From Acidimicrobiales bacterium (GTDB taxonomy: Bacteria > Actinomycetota > Acidimicrobiia > Acidimicrobiales > Aldehydirespiratoraceae), in the NCBI GenBank assembly GCA_029246685.1, contig JAQWMR010000016.1, positions 836,877-900,876 of the forward strand: a stretch of 64,000 bases of DNA, in the 5' to 3' direction. The position numbers and the translations under genes were made by a program. The notes below the pieces were generated by a model. That model was not told where the DNA came from, searched no databases, and saw only the letters and a list, made by a program, of their open reading frames with translations. Position 1 is the stretch's first letter. Every line of letters begins with the position of its first letter. This document shows, piece by piece, positions 53,882-63,113 of this stretch.

Positions 53882-55261
53882 ATGGCCACGCCGATGTCTC
53901 GTCCAATTCTCCGTCTACTCACGCTGCTCCTCGCCGCGGCGCTCCTCGCGACGGCGTGCGGCGATGATTCGGGCGACAGCGCCGACGCCGACGAGCCCAC
54001 GACGACGACCAGCACCACCACGACAGCGCCGAGCGACGACGGTGGTGACGAGACGACCACGACGACGACCAAGCCGATCGTGCTCACCGACTCGTTCCGC
54101 GGCGTCACGGCAGAGACGATCAAGATCGGCGTGGTCGCCCCGGACCTCGAGTCACTGCGGGGTCTCGTCGACCTCGATCACGGATCCTACGAAGCGGCCT
54201 ATCGGGCGGTCATCGCGGACGTGAACGCCAACGGCGGCATCCTCGGTCGCCAGATCGAAGTCGTCGTCGAGACCTACCTCCCCATCGGAACCGAGTCGGC
54301 CGACGAGATCTGCTCCCGGTTCGTCGACGATGAACAAGTGTTCGCGGTCATCGGCGGACTGCTCGGCGACACACCGCTCTGCTACACGGAGCTGAACGAC
54401 ACCATTTTCGTCGGGAGCGGTCAGAACGACTCCCGAATGGCACGCGCCACCGCGCCCTGGTTCACCGGCCTCCGCAACGCCGACGAGTCGGCTCGCGTCA
54501 TCATCAACGGGTTCCATGAACGCGGCTTCTTCGACGGGGCGGCCGTCGCGGTCGTCGCCGAGGTCGGCGACGTGGCTCTGGTCGAGGACGTCGCTCTGCC
54601 GTTGCTCGACGACCTGGGTGTCAACGTGGTCGATGTGGACTTCATCGAAGCGGTGCTGATCGATGACACAGCCACCGACGCCGAGGTCGGTCTGATGGCC
54701 GAGCGACAGGAACTCGAGAACGCCGACACGATCCTCACAATCGGCGGGGCCGGGCCCCGCTATGCCGGCGGCATCGAGGAACTCGGCTACCGGCCCCGAA
54801 TCGTCACGACAAGCCTGGGCTCGCTCCGGGGGTACATCCGCGACCGCGGCGGCCGGGACTTCTCGGTGCTGGCCGACTCGGCGGCGGGCAACACCGCGGA
54901 GCAGCTCGGCTGGTGGGCCGACAATGCGATTCAAGAATGCATCGCACTCGTCGAGGCCGCGACGGGCGAGACGATCCTCGACCCCAACACCCGAGGGCCC
55001 CAGGAGCCCGAGAACATCGTCTCCGTCGCGAGTGCGTGTCGAAACGTCCGACTGTTCGCGGCGATCGCCGAGGCCGCCGGTGGCGATCTCACCAACGACA
55101 CGTTCGGCGCTGCCGGCGAGTCGCTCGGTGAGTTCCACATCCCGGGGCTCGGCATGGGCAACTACGGACCCGACAGCCCCGACGGTGACGCCCCGATCTA
55201 TCTCTACGAGTGGAACGAAGACATCGAGGACCTCGAGTCCGACGGGACCGTCCTCGGCTAG
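53882..55261 (+). CDS. periplasmic-binding-fold lipoprotein (branched-chain amino acid/urea ABC type, Peripla_BP_6)
   Basis: 459 residues. Lipoprotein signal ends LLATAC (Cys near residue 26). A Thr-rich linker with TTTT tracts runs to about residue 62; the mature domain then follows the LivJ/AmiC pattern (IKIGVVAPDLES, AVIADVNANGGILGRQIEVVVETY, FAVIGGLLGD, AVAVVAEVGD, DTILTIGGAGPRYAGGIEELGY). It binds a small amide, amino acid or similar ligand outside the membrane. No permease or ATPase genes lie alongside, so it is an orphan receptor or uses a distant transporter. The stop shares CTAG with the convergent GH3 gene. Confidence 0.88.
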   Translation: MATPMSRPILRLLTLLLAAALLATACGDDSGDSADADEPTTTTSTTTTAPSDDGGDETTTTTTKPIVLTDSFRGVTAETIKIGVVAPDLESLRGLVDLDHGSYEAAYRAVIADVNANGGILGRQIEVVVETYLPIGTESADEICSRFVDDEQVFAVIGGLLGDTPLCYTELNDTIFVGSGQNDSRMARATAPWFTGLRNADESARVIINGFHERGFFDGAAVAVVAEVGDVALVEDVALPLLDDLGVNVVDVDFIEAVLIDDTATDAEVGLMAERQELENADTILTIGGAGPRYAGGIEELGYRPRIVTTSLGSLRGYIRDRGGRDFSVLADSAAGNTAEQLGWWADNAIQECIALVEAATGETILDPNTRGPQEPENIVSVASACRNVRLFAAIAEAAGGDLTNDTFGAAGESLGEFHIPGLGMGNYGPDSPDGDAPIYLYEWNEDIEDLESDGTVLG

Positions 55262-56988
55262 AGCTCCAGCCCGTGGCCCCGCGGGAACAAAGGATCCTCG
55301 GAGCCGGCCACGTCGGTCTTGCTCGCCCGGATGGCCTCCATCGACCGAGGGAACTCGACCGGCAGCCGGCCCTCGGGCGTCGCCGTACCGAAGACGGTGT
55401 CGAGCACAACGTCGTCCGCGACGCCGAACGTCGCCAACACCGCTGCCGCCTTCTCCGCGACCTCCGGAATGACCGGCGGACGATCGATGCGGATGTCGAC
55501 CACGGTCGGCACGGCCTCGCAGGTCTTCAGGAGGCCTCGAAGCTTGCGATCCGTGAACGTGAGATCCCCCTGTGGGAAGAACAGCGCGAGCACCTCTCGG
55601 CGCAGTTTGCGTCGGCTTGGCGCCGCCACTCGAACGATCGCGATGTCCGCGTCGCCCGCCGACGAGACCACCTCGCCGTACTTCTGGGCTGTCTTCTTGT
55701 CGACGCCCTTCACGTAGATCCTCGCTCGGTCGCCGTGCGGCAGCACGCCGTCGTTCGTCACTACGACGGTCGATCGCCGCTGAGCGTCAAGGCCCTCCGC
55801 GACGAACTCGTCCGTGCCCGCCGTGGTGGCAGCCGCGTCCGCATCGACGTAGGGGTCATCGAATAAGCCGAGTTCGAACTTCGTACGGAGGAGTCGTCCG
55901 GCCGATTCGTCGATCCGCGACTCACTCACCCGGCCTGAGCGCACGAGCTCGATCACCGTTGACGGGTCTGACTGGCCGCCGAACTGGTCGACGCCTGCGT
56001 CGAGCGACTTCACATACCGGTCCTCGACGCTGAGACCCTCGACCCCCCACGCCGAGGCGTGCTTCATCGTGATCACGCCCAGCAGCTTCTCGGTCTCGTG
56101 CGTCATCCAGTCGGTGCACACGACGCCGTCGAAACCGAGATCCTCTCGCAGGAGATCGGTGATGATCTCCTTGTTGAACGCCATCGCGACGTCCTCGCTC
56201 GTCTGCCCGACGGGGATCCCGTACGACAGCATCATCTGGCGAACGCCCGCCGCGGCAGCCGCTCGGAATGGAGCGACGTGGTCCTCGAGCCGGTCACCTG
56301 GATACGCCTGGTTCGCGCCGAACGAGAAGTGCGGTTCGAGGCCGTCGACGACCGGGCCGCATCCCGGGAAGTGCTTGACCATGCACGACACGCTGTTCTC
56401 GTCGAGGCCGTCGCGGCCACCCTGGAACCCGGCGATGTATGCCGCCGTGAGACGACCGGCCAGCTCGGGATCTTCCCCGAGGGTGCCGCCGACGCGGCCC
56501 CATCGCGGCTCGGTCGCGAGGTCGGCCATCGGGTTCAGCACCGTGCGAATGCCCATCGCCATGAACTCGGCGCGGGCGACGGCGCCGAAGCGCTCGACAA
56601 CCGATTCGTCGCGAAGTGCGGCGAGGCCGAGCTGACTCGGCCATTGACTGAACCCCTTCTGCAAGATCCCCGACCCGGGATTGACGCTCGCCGCGTGTCG
56701 CGGGTCCGAGCTGATGGTCACCGGGATCCCGAGCCGCGTTTCGGCGGCGATCCGCTGTACATCGTTGTGCCAACGAGCCGCTCGCGCCGGGCCCGGCGTC
56801 AACATGAGGTTGAAGTGGGTCATGTGGCGCTCGGTGATCATCTCCCGCACGCCCGCGGTGCCGAACTTCAACCGGGTGTCGACGGCGCCCTTGCGGTTGA
56901 TGATCACGGCCGTGTGGAACATCAGCCCGACCTTCTCCTTGACCGTCATCCGGCCGAGAAGCTCGTCTACCTGACTCTCGATCGTCAT
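55258..56988 (-). CDS. glycoside hydrolase family 3 protein
   Basis: 576 residues from the ATG at 56988 (GGGGGAG five bases upstream). N-terminal TIM barrel with the GH3 substrate motif KHFPGCGPVVDG and the catalytic nucleophile Asp in FDGVVCTDWMT; the C-terminal alpha/beta sandwich (from about 395) resembles the second GH3 domain. It releases beta-linked glucose, xylose or N-acetylglucosamine residues. No signal peptide, so it acts inside the cell, for example on imported oligosaccharides or glycosides. Stands alone. Confidence 0.92.
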   Translation of the reverse strand: MTIESQVDELLGRMTVKEKVGLMFHTAVIINRKGAVDTRLKFGTAGVREMITERHMTHFNLMLTPGPARAARWHNDVQRIAAETRLGIPVTISSDPRHAASVNPGSGILQKGFSQWPSQLGLAALRDESVVERFGAVARAEFMAMGIRTVLNPMADLATEPRWGRVGGTLGEDPELAGRLTAAYIAGFQGGRDGLDENSVSCMVKHFPGCGPVVDGLEPHFSFGANQAYPGDRLEDHVAPFRAAAAAGVRQMMLSYGIPVGQTSEDVAMAFNKEIITDLLREDLGFDGVVCTDWMTHETEKLLGVITMKHASAWGVEGLSVEDRYVKSLDAGVDQFGGQSDPSTVIELVRSGRVSESRIDESAGRLLRTKFELGLFDDPYVDADAAATTAGTDEFVAEGLDAQRRSTVVVTNDGVLPHGDRARIYVKGVDKKTAQKYGEVVSSAGDADIAIVRVAAPSRRKLRREVLALFFPQGDLTFTDRKLRGLLKTCEAVPTVVDIRIDRPPVIPEVAEKAAAVLATFGVADDVVLDTVFGTATPEGRLPVEFPRSMEAIRASKTDVAGSEDPLFPRGHGLEL

Positions 56989-57036
56989 GGGCACTCCCCC
57001 GGTTCGGTGCCGAACCTACCTGCGGTGCGGGCGCGG

Positions 57037-57042
57037 TACGGT
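57037..57042 (+). promoter_or_regulatory. leaderless -10 box for the GNAT-like gene
   Basis: TACGGT, six bases before the ATG at 57049. Confidence 0.45.
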
Positions 57043-57048
57043 CCCGCC

Positions 57049-58059
57049 ATGAGTTCGCAACCGCCGGAGCGCGCCGTCGTCCACAACGGTGTCGAGGGAT
57101 GGACGATCGACGGCTCGTCGAACGACCCGCAGATCCTCATCGATGCGACGGCGCTGCTCGACCAGGAACTCCCCGACCCCCGATTCGTTTCCACCGGCTA
57201 CCTCCACTGGGCATACCGGGAGAACCCGCTGGGCCGGGCGTGGGAGCGCCACCAACTGGTGCCCGTCGGCGATGGGACGAAGCTGGCCGCGCACTACGCG
57301 ATCAAGCCCCGTCGCTTCCGAGGGCCGGGCGGCGCCGCATCCGACGGGGCGTGGTCGCTCAACGCGGTGGTCGACCGCGATCACCAACGGGCCCGCCACT
57401 TCAGCCGCATCGGGGTGGAGATCTACGACGAGGCCTCCTCGCGCGGACGCTCGTTCGTCGTCGGAGTCACGAATGAGAAATCCACTGGGGCGGTTATCAA
57501 GTACATGGGCTGGCGCCTCATCGGTCCGCTCCCGGTGAAGGTCGTCGGGCCGATCGGGCGAGGGCGTCGAGGGATGACCCACGCCGAGATCACGCCGACA
57601 TGGCTGGACTCGCCGGCCTTCGACGAGCTCGCGGCCACCGTCGACCGCCACCCGGTTGACGGCTGGGTAACGGACTACACAGCGGACGTGCTCCGGTGGC
57701 GGCTCGCCTGTCCGGAGACCGGCTACTTCGTCCATCAGAGCGAGGACGTCGTCCTCATCACCACCCGCAGCTCTGCCGGCCCCCTCCCCGCGTGCGTCGT
57801 CCTGAAGATCTTCCCGACGAGCACCGGACACGCCGCGATCGACGCGACCCGCGCGATCCGCGCAGCGATGCGCTTCCATCGAGCCGCGTTCGCCGTCTAC
57901 GCCGGGTTCAACGGGTCGGTTCGGGTCCGCGGCATCGCGCCGCCCCGTCGACTCCAGCCATCACCGCTCAACCTGATCATCCGCCACCTTGACCCGTCGA
58001 TCGATCAGGACGCAATCGTGCTCGACACCTTCGAGTTCCTCGACATGGACGCGTACTAG
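57049..58059 (+). CDS. GNAT-like acyltransferase domain protein
   Basis: 336 residues. The central pattern fits the GNAT fold seen in surface-polysaccharide loci: FVSTGYLHWAYRENPLGRA, then KLAAHYAIKPRRF, a degenerate acetyl-CoA stretch (SLNAVVDRDHQRARHFSRIGVEIYDEASSRGRSFVVGVTNE) and the MGWRLIGPLPVKV strand common after it. The RxxGxG/A pyrophosphate loop is not obvious, so acyl-CoA binding is uncertain. Its last codon overlaps the convergent MBL gene in a shared CTAG. A link to the polysaccharide genes from 60394 is plausible but they are 2.3 kb away. Confidence 0.65.
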   Translation: MSSQPPERAVVHNGVEGWTIDGSSNDPQILIDATALLDQELPDPRFVSTGYLHWAYRENPLGRAWERHQLVPVGDGTKLAAHYAIKPRRFRGPGGAASDGAWSLNAVVDRDHQRARHFSRIGVEIYDEASSRGRSFVVGVTNEKSTGAVIKYMGWRLIGPLPVKVVGPIGRGRRGMTHAEITPTWLDSPAFDELAATVDRHPVDGWVTDYTADVLRWRLACPETGYFVHQSEDVVLITTRSSAGPLPACVVLKIFPTSTGHAAIDATRAIRAAMRFHRAAFAVYAGFNGSVRVRGIAPPRRLQPSPLNLIIRHLDPSIDQDAIVLDTFEFLDMDAY

Positions 58060-58939
58060 GGGAACAGCACCGTGCCGTCGACGTAGCCGAGTTCGCGCAG
58101 CGTCACGTTCGGGGCAGCTGCGGCGAGCGCCTCGCGAATGGGCGTGAGGTCGGTGTCGATGGAGAATCCCGGCAGCCAGTTGTCGTGGTGGTTGAAGATC
58201 AGCGTGGACGGCTCGACGATCGAAGCCTGCAGCGCGACGAAGTCTGCGAGCGATCTCTGGATCGGCTCGCCGTCGATGTTGCCGCGGCCCGCCGCGGCCA
58301 GCATGGCGACGTCGCTGTGCAGGTCCTGGAGAACCCCGCTCCAGTGACCGCTGGTGTCCTGGAAGAGCACCGTGCCGTCGGGCGCGGTGAAGCGAAAGAT
58401 CAGCGCACCGCCGTCGCCACGATCGCCCTGCTGCTATGCCAGCAGGTGCTCGATGGCAACCGGGTCCAACTCGGTGGACAAGTACTCCACGAGTTCGGCG
58501 AAGCGCGTCTGCTGCTCCTGCCAGGTCACGCCGAGTTCGCCGATGCAGACCTCGCCGGGCTGATCCATCTGGCCGTGCGACCAGACGCAGCTGTGCTGGC
58601 TCGGGTAAACGTCGACGAACACGTCGTTGCCGAGATCGACCCGTTCGCCACGCAGATCATCTGATCCAGTGGGACGCCCGCCTGCTCCATCACCCGGACG
58701 GTCTCGTAGCTCCCGATGATCGTGGCGCCAGTGTTCGCCGCGACCCGCTCCGCCCCGTAGAGGTGGTCGAAGTGCGAGTGACCGATCACGATCCAGTCGC
58801 ACTCGTCGATCTCGTCCGCCGTCAGGCCAGGGCCGTCGGCGATCTCGGCTCGATCGATGCAGGCGTCGAGAAACACGGTCAGCCCTGCCGTGCGCATCCG
58901 AAACGTCGCGCACCCGTACCAATCCAACGTCGTCGTCAT
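58056..58939 (-). pseudogene. metallo-beta-lactamase-fold hydrolase broken by a frameshift and an in-frame TAG
   Basis: Starts at ATG 58939 with a good MBL beginning (LDWYGCATFRMRTAGLTVFLDACID, zinc motif GHSHFDHLYG). At about 58647 one base seems missing: the frame should pass from QMICVA to ERVDLGNDVFVDVYPSQHSCVW. The continued frame then meets TAG at 58434-58436 after DPVAIEHLLA, and beyond it resumes sensibly (GGALIFRFTAPDG, TVLFQDTSGHWSGVL, IFNHHDNWLPG) to a stop at 58056. Repaired length would be about 294 residues. Two separate lesions make a decayed gene more likely than an error. It lies 12 bases after the next MBL gene upstream. Confidence 0.7.
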
Positions 58940-58951
58940 GACGGCAGCTTC

Positions 58952-60358
58952 TCAGACGTCGGCCCCGAAGCGCTCGGCCAGATGATCGACCGGGTTGCGG
59001 GCGATCACCGACGGCGCCTGGTCGACGAACTCGCGCCAGCGGCGGCCCAGCGACCGCCAGAGGCGGGGGTGACGGGCGCTGCGGCGCAGCGGCAGGTAGC
59101 CGAGCTCCCACATCATCACGACGCCCCACCATCCGAGATCGCTCTGCACGCCCCCCGGCGCGAGCGAGGTGCGGATCCGCATGGCACCGTGGAGAAAGTG
59201 GACGATCCGATTCTGGATCGCCTCGGCGAGCACGGCCTCGGGCACCGTGGTGACACCAGACGCACCCTCGGGGACAGTTGCTGACCGGCCCACCGATCGG
59301 CTCCGGAACGACACCCACCAGTAGGGGGCCTCCTCGTCTGACGGCACGTGGAACACGAACGGCTTCGGTGCGAGCCGACGGGCGAACACGCGCGGAACGT
59401 CTCGCACCAGTCGGCTGAGGTGCGCCTCGAAGTCGCGCCACTCCACCACCACGCCCACCTCGGATTCAGCCTGCGCGTCGATCTTCGGCTGATTCCGCCC
59501 CGTCAGCTCTGTGAGGTGGCGCTCCCGATCGGTGTACCAGTCGACGTCGGACCGGTCGAAGCCTGCCTCGCTGTCCCACACGTCACCCGGCGCCATCGTG
59601 ACGACGTCGGCGCCTTCGATGCCACCCTTCGCCGCCATCCCGTCGACGACCATCTCCGGGGTGACGAGATGCTCGTTGAGCGGGGCGCTGTCCGGATGCA
59701 GGAAGCCGACCATCGATCCGAACGGGATCGCGTGGCGAGGTCGAAGCGCCGACATCACGTCGTGAAAGTCGTCGAGGTACGTCTGGGTCGAGACGAGCGA
59801 GAGCTGGCCGGGATCCTCACTCTCGTAGAGCACCGGGTACGACTGCGCGAATGAGTGGCTCTTGAACGCTAGCGCGATCGGGCCGAACTCCTTGACGATC
59901 GGTGCGATCGCCCGACCGCGGATCTTGCAGTCGTTCACATCGACGATCACGTTGTCGTCCTCAGCGACCACGAACGCGGTGTCGTCGAAGCCGTACTGAT
60001 AGGACGCAACCCGCACGCCGTCGCCGAGATCGAAGACCCGGCCGTGGCGAAGCTCTTCGGGGCGGTCGAACCCGAGCGACACCACCTCGTCGGCCATGAC
60101 GTCCACGCCGAACCGAGGAATCAGCACCTTGGCCGAGCGGTCCATCCGCCGCATCGACGGGTAGTGGAAGTGATCGAAGTGATGATGGGTGAGGTAGATC
60201 CAGTCCGGCGCGAGCATTTCGTCTGTCGGTTCCTGGCTCGGCGGGAAGTGCCACCAGGATCGCCAGTAGCAGGAACCGAACAACCACGGATCCACGAGGA
60301 TCGTTCCGGCGCGCGTCGCCACCTGCAGACAGGAATGACCGATCACCGTCACGCGCAT
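58952..60358 (-). CDS. UlaG-like metallo-beta-lactamase-fold protein with C-terminal extension
   Basis: 468 residues. The MBL domain (about 1-260) has IGHSCLQVATRAGTILVDPWL and the zinc motif THHHFDHFHY, with Asp and His ligands later (VIVDVNDCKI, FKSHSF). The C-terminal about 200 residues (FEAHLSRLVRDVPRVFARRLAPKPFVFHVPSDEEAPYWW and on) do not match a domain I know. UlaG-like enzymes are lactonases, phosphodiesterases or ester hydrolases. The start follows TACCGT eight bases upstream on the minus strand, 35 bases from the divergent glycosyltransferase start. Confidence 0.83.
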   Translation of the reverse strand: MRVTVIGHSCLQVATRAGTILVDPWLFGSCYWRSWWHFPPSQEPTDEMLAPDWIYLTHHHFDHFHYPSMRRMDRSAKVLIPRFGVDVMADEVVSLGFDRPEELRHGRVFDLGDGVRVASYQYGFDDTAFVVAEDDNVIVDVNDCKIRGRAIAPIVKEFGPIALAFKSHSFAQSYPVLYESEDPGQLSLVSTQTYLDDFHDVMSALRPRHAIPFGSMVGFLHPDSAPLNEHLVTPEMVVDGMAAKGGIEGADVVTMAPGDVWDSEAGFDRSDVDWYTDRERHLTELTGRNQPKIDAQAESEVGVVVEWRDFEAHLSRLVRDVPRVFARRLAPKPFVFHVPSDEEAPYWWVSFRSRSVGRSATVPEGASGVTTVPEAVLAEAIQNRIVHFLHGAMRIRTSLAPGGVQSDLGWWGVVMMWELGYLPLRRSARHPRLWRSLGRRWREFVDQAPSVIARNPVDHLAERFGADV

Positions 60359-60366
60359 GGGTCGTC

Positions 60367-60387
60367 ACGGTACGCCACAAGTACGAT
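60367..60387. promoter_or_regulatory. back-to-back leaderless promoters of the MBL and glycosyltransferase genes
   Basis: TACCGT on the minus strand (60367-60372, N8 to ATG 60358) and TACGAT on the plus strand (60382-60387, N6 to GTG 60394) lie in a 35-base intergenic space. Confidence 0.5.
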
Positions 60388-60393
60388 TCCCCG

Positions 60394-61737
60394 GTGCCCC
60401 GGCTCGTCGCGATCGTCATCCGCTTCGCGCGGAAGTACCCGAAGGTCTTGTGGACGCTCGGGATCTTCCTCGGCGCAGCTCGATTCAGGCGCTGGATCGT
60501 GGATCGCTGGTACGCCGACGTACCTCTCGTCGAGCCCGAGACGATCAACGACAACCTCTACTACCACGTGTCGGCGAACCTGCTCGCCGACGGACACGGC
60601 TTCGCCAACCCCTTCGAGTACCACGTCAACGACATCATCGTTCCAACCGCGGCGCACCCGCCGGGCTACACGATCTATCTCGGCATCTGGTCGTTCTTCG
60701 GGCTCGACACCGTCGACTGGCATCGCACCGCCGGAGCAGTGATGTCGGCCAGCGCGGTGATCCCCGTCGGCATCCTGCTCAACAAGCTCTTCGGCGTGCG
60801 CACCGCGGTGATCGGCATGCTCGGTGTCGCGCTCTACCCGCCGCTGTGGATGAACGACGCACTGATCCTGTCGGAGTCGATGTGGATCCCGATCGCGGCC
60901 TGGGCGTTGGTGTTCGCGGAGCGGGCGTACGAGAACCCGTCGATCCGCCGAATCCTGGAACTCACCGTCGTGTTGTCGATCGGCGCGCTCACCCGCAGCG
61001 AACCGTTCCTGATGTTCTTCCTGCTGCTCACGCCGCTCGTGATGCTGCACAAGAAGCTCGAGTGGCGCGATCGGGTGAAGCGCACGGCGATGGCCGCCGG
61101 ACTTGCGATGCTGATCCTCGCGCCGTGGGTCAGTCGCAACGTCACGAGCTTCGACGAGCCCACGTACCTCGCCGTCGGGCCTGGCTACGTCCTCGAACTC
61201 GGCAACTGCGATCTCACCTATGACGGCGACTTCCTCGGCTACTGGCACGCGGACTGCGACGACGGTACGACATGGCCCGAGGGGGCGGACGAAGCCGGCA
61301 TCGCTGCGGCCAAGTACGAGAAGGCGCAGACGTACATCCGCGAGCACTGGACCGAGGTGCCCAAAGTGGCGGCCGCTCGCTTCGGTCGCATCGTCGGCCT
61401 CTATCGACCGAGCCAGGGCATCGATTTCGACGTCTTCTTCGAACGGCGAGTCCGGAGCCATGTTGTGGCCGGCCACTGGGCGCACTACGCCGTCATGACT
61501 GCCGCGCTCTTCGGCGCGGCCGTATGGCGGAAACGAACGTCGCTGTTGCCCGTGGTCGCCGTCGCCGGCACATCGCTCCTGACCGCGGTCATCACCTTCG
61601 GCGTGACCAGATACCGCGTTGGAGCCGACGTGGTGTTCATCGTGCTTGCCGCTGTCGCCGCCGGGTGGGTTCTCGACCACTACCTTCCACAGAGGTTCGC
61701 GCCCGCCGAAGCCGACCCGGAGCCCGCCGAGTCATGA
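60394..61737 (+). CDS. integral membrane glycosyltransferase, GT-C/GT39-like
   Basis: 447 residues with about ten membrane helices. The first outer loop has NDNLYYHVSANLLADGHGF, with an acidic D at the GT-C catalytic position, then THPPGYTIYLGI-like AAHPPGYTIYLGIWSFFG, matching the ArnT/PMT pattern. Helices VIGMLGVALYPPLWMNDALILSE and LILAPWVSRN follow. These enzymes move sugars from polyprenyl phosphate to lipid or protein outside the membrane. A paralogue follows directly, overlapping by four bases. GTG start with TACGAT six bases upstream. Confidence 0.87.
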   Translation: MPRLVAIVIRFARKYPKVLWTLGIFLGAARFRRWIVDRWYADVPLVEPETINDNLYYHVSANLLADGHGFANPFEYHVNDIIVPTAAHPPGYTIYLGIWSFFGLDTVDWHRTAGAVMSASAVIPVGILLNKLFGVRTAVIGMLGVALYPPLWMNDALILSESMWIPIAAWALVFAERAYENPSIRRILELTVVLSIGALTRSEPFLMFFLLLTPLVMLHKKLEWRDRVKRTAMAAGLAMLILAPWVSRNVTSFDEPTYLAVGPGYVLELGNCDLTYDGDFLGYWHADCDDGTTWPEGADEAGIAAAKYEKAQTYIREHWTEVPKVAAARFGRIVGLYRPSQGIDFDVFFERRVRSHVVAGHWAHYAVMTAALFGAAVWRKRTSLLPVVAVAGTSLLTAVITFGVTRYRVGADVVFIVLAAVAAGWVLDHYLPQRFAPAEADPEPAES

Positions 61738-63113
61738 CCCGCATCCTGCAGCTCGTTGGCCGTCTGCGCCCGGTGCCGACCATCGTCGGGATCGCGTTCG
61801 CGGGCTGGCTCTTGCGGATGTGGGCGATCCTCTCGTGGCGGCCGACCTGCGACATCGCGTCGGACGACTGCTACAAGGTCGCCGGCGACGCGTTCTATCA
61901 CCACGGCCAGGCCAACCTCCTCGCCGATCATGGCGAGTACCTCAACCCGAACATCCACCTCGCGACGGGCGAGCTGGTCGACTCCGCTGGCGACCCGCCG
62001 CTGTTCGCGGCATACCTCGCCGCATGGTCGAAGATCGGGTTCGACGGCGTGACCGACCACCGCGTCGCCGCGAGTCTCTGGGGCTTCGTGCTCGTGCTCG
62101 CGGTCGGGCTGTTCGCCCGTCGCCTCGCCGGCAACGTCGCCGGAGTGATCGCCGCCATCCTCGCGGCAGTGCATCCGCTGATGTGGATCAACGACATCAT
62201 GCTGCTCAGCGAGGGCATGTATCAGCCCTTCATCGTCTTGATGTTCTGGGCGGCCTACGAGTGGATCACGGAGCCGAGTCGTCGCAACATCGCGATCCTC
62301 GGCGTCGCGATCGCCGCCGCCACCATGATCCGGGCCGAGGCGCTCAGCCTCTACGGATTCATGGTGCTGCCGCTGATCTGGTGGGGCGTGAAAGCGCTCG
62401 ACACCAAGGAGAAGGTCCGCCAGACCATTCTGTGCGGGCTCGCCGGACTGATCCTGATGTCGCCCTGGCTCGTCTACAACAACGTGCGCTTCGAGAAGCC
62501 GGTGACCGTCAGCGCGGTCTCCGGAACCGTGATGGTCGCCGGTGCCTGCGACGGCGCGTGGACGGGCGAGTCACTCGGCTACTGGGTCAACTGCTTCGAC
62601 GACGATCTGATCGCGAAGCTGCGCGAGGAGCTGCCGGGCTCCTGGCCGGACGACGAAGCCGATCGCGTGCACTACGACGAGTCCGTGATCGACGAGTTCA
62701 ACCGCGACCACGCCATCGAGTACTACCTCGACAACTGGCGCCGCTACCCAAAGGTCGCGGCCGCCCGCATCGGCCGATCGCTCGAGCTGTACCGGGTGAG
62801 TCACACGCTCCGGATGCAGTACGGCGTCGAGGGGCGATGGGAAGAGCCGTCCACGGTCGGCCTCGGCGTGTACTACGCGCTCATCCCGTTCACCGTCATC
62901 GGCGCGCTGCTGCTGCGCCGTCGGAAGATCCGCCTGACACCGCTGCTGTCGATGTGGCCCATGATCATGCTCGCTTCCGCGATGACGTTCGGGCTCACCC
63001 GCTATCGAGTGCCGATCGACATCGCCATGATCATCCTGGCCGCGGTCGCACTGAGTTGGATCGTCCACCGTCTCAAGTCCGAGGGAGTGCTGCGCGAGGT
63101 GATGCGACAATGA
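61734..63113 (+). CDS. integral membrane glycosyltransferase, GT-C/GT39-like (paralogue)
   Basis: 459 residues, clearly related to the preceding protein: SDDCYKVAGDAFYHHGQANLLADHGEYLNP in the first outer loop, PPLFAAYLAAWSKIGFDGVTDHRVAASLWG, IAAILAAVHPLMWINDIMLLSEGMYQ and WLVYNNVRFEKPVTVS. The soluble loop with YYLDNWRRYPKVAAARIGRSLELYR matches HWTEVPKVAAARFGRIVGLYR of its neighbour, showing tandem duplication. The start overlaps the upstream stop (ATGA). Acceptor and sugar donor unknown. Confidence 0.87.
   Translation: MTRILQLVGRLRPVPTIVGIAFAGWLLRMWAILSWRPTCDIASDDCYKVAGDAFYHHGQANLLADHGEYLNPNIHLATGELVDSAGDPPLFAAYLAAWSKIGFDGVTDHRVAASLWGFVLVLAVGLFARRLAGNVAGVIAAILAAVHPLMWINDIMLLSEGMYQPFIVLMFWAAYEWITEPSRRNIAILGVAIAAATMIRAEALSLYGFMVLPLIWWGVKALDTKEKVRQTILCGLAGLILMSPWLVYNNVRFEKPVTVSAVSGTVMVAGACDGAWTGESLGYWVNCFDDDLIAKLREELPGSWPDDEADRVHYDESVIDEFNRDHAIEYYLDNWRRYPKVAAARIGRSLELYRVSHTLRMQYGVEGRWEEPSTVGLGVYYALIPFTVIGALLLRRRKIRLTPLLSMWPMIMLASAMTFGLTRYRVPIDIAMIILAAVALSWIVHRLKSEGVLREVMRQ

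Noticed and set aside
58434..58436. TAG read as pyrrolysine or another recoded amino acid
   Set aside because: No pyrrolysine genes are visible, the same gene also has a frameshift, and TAG is used as an ordinary stop by several intact genes here.
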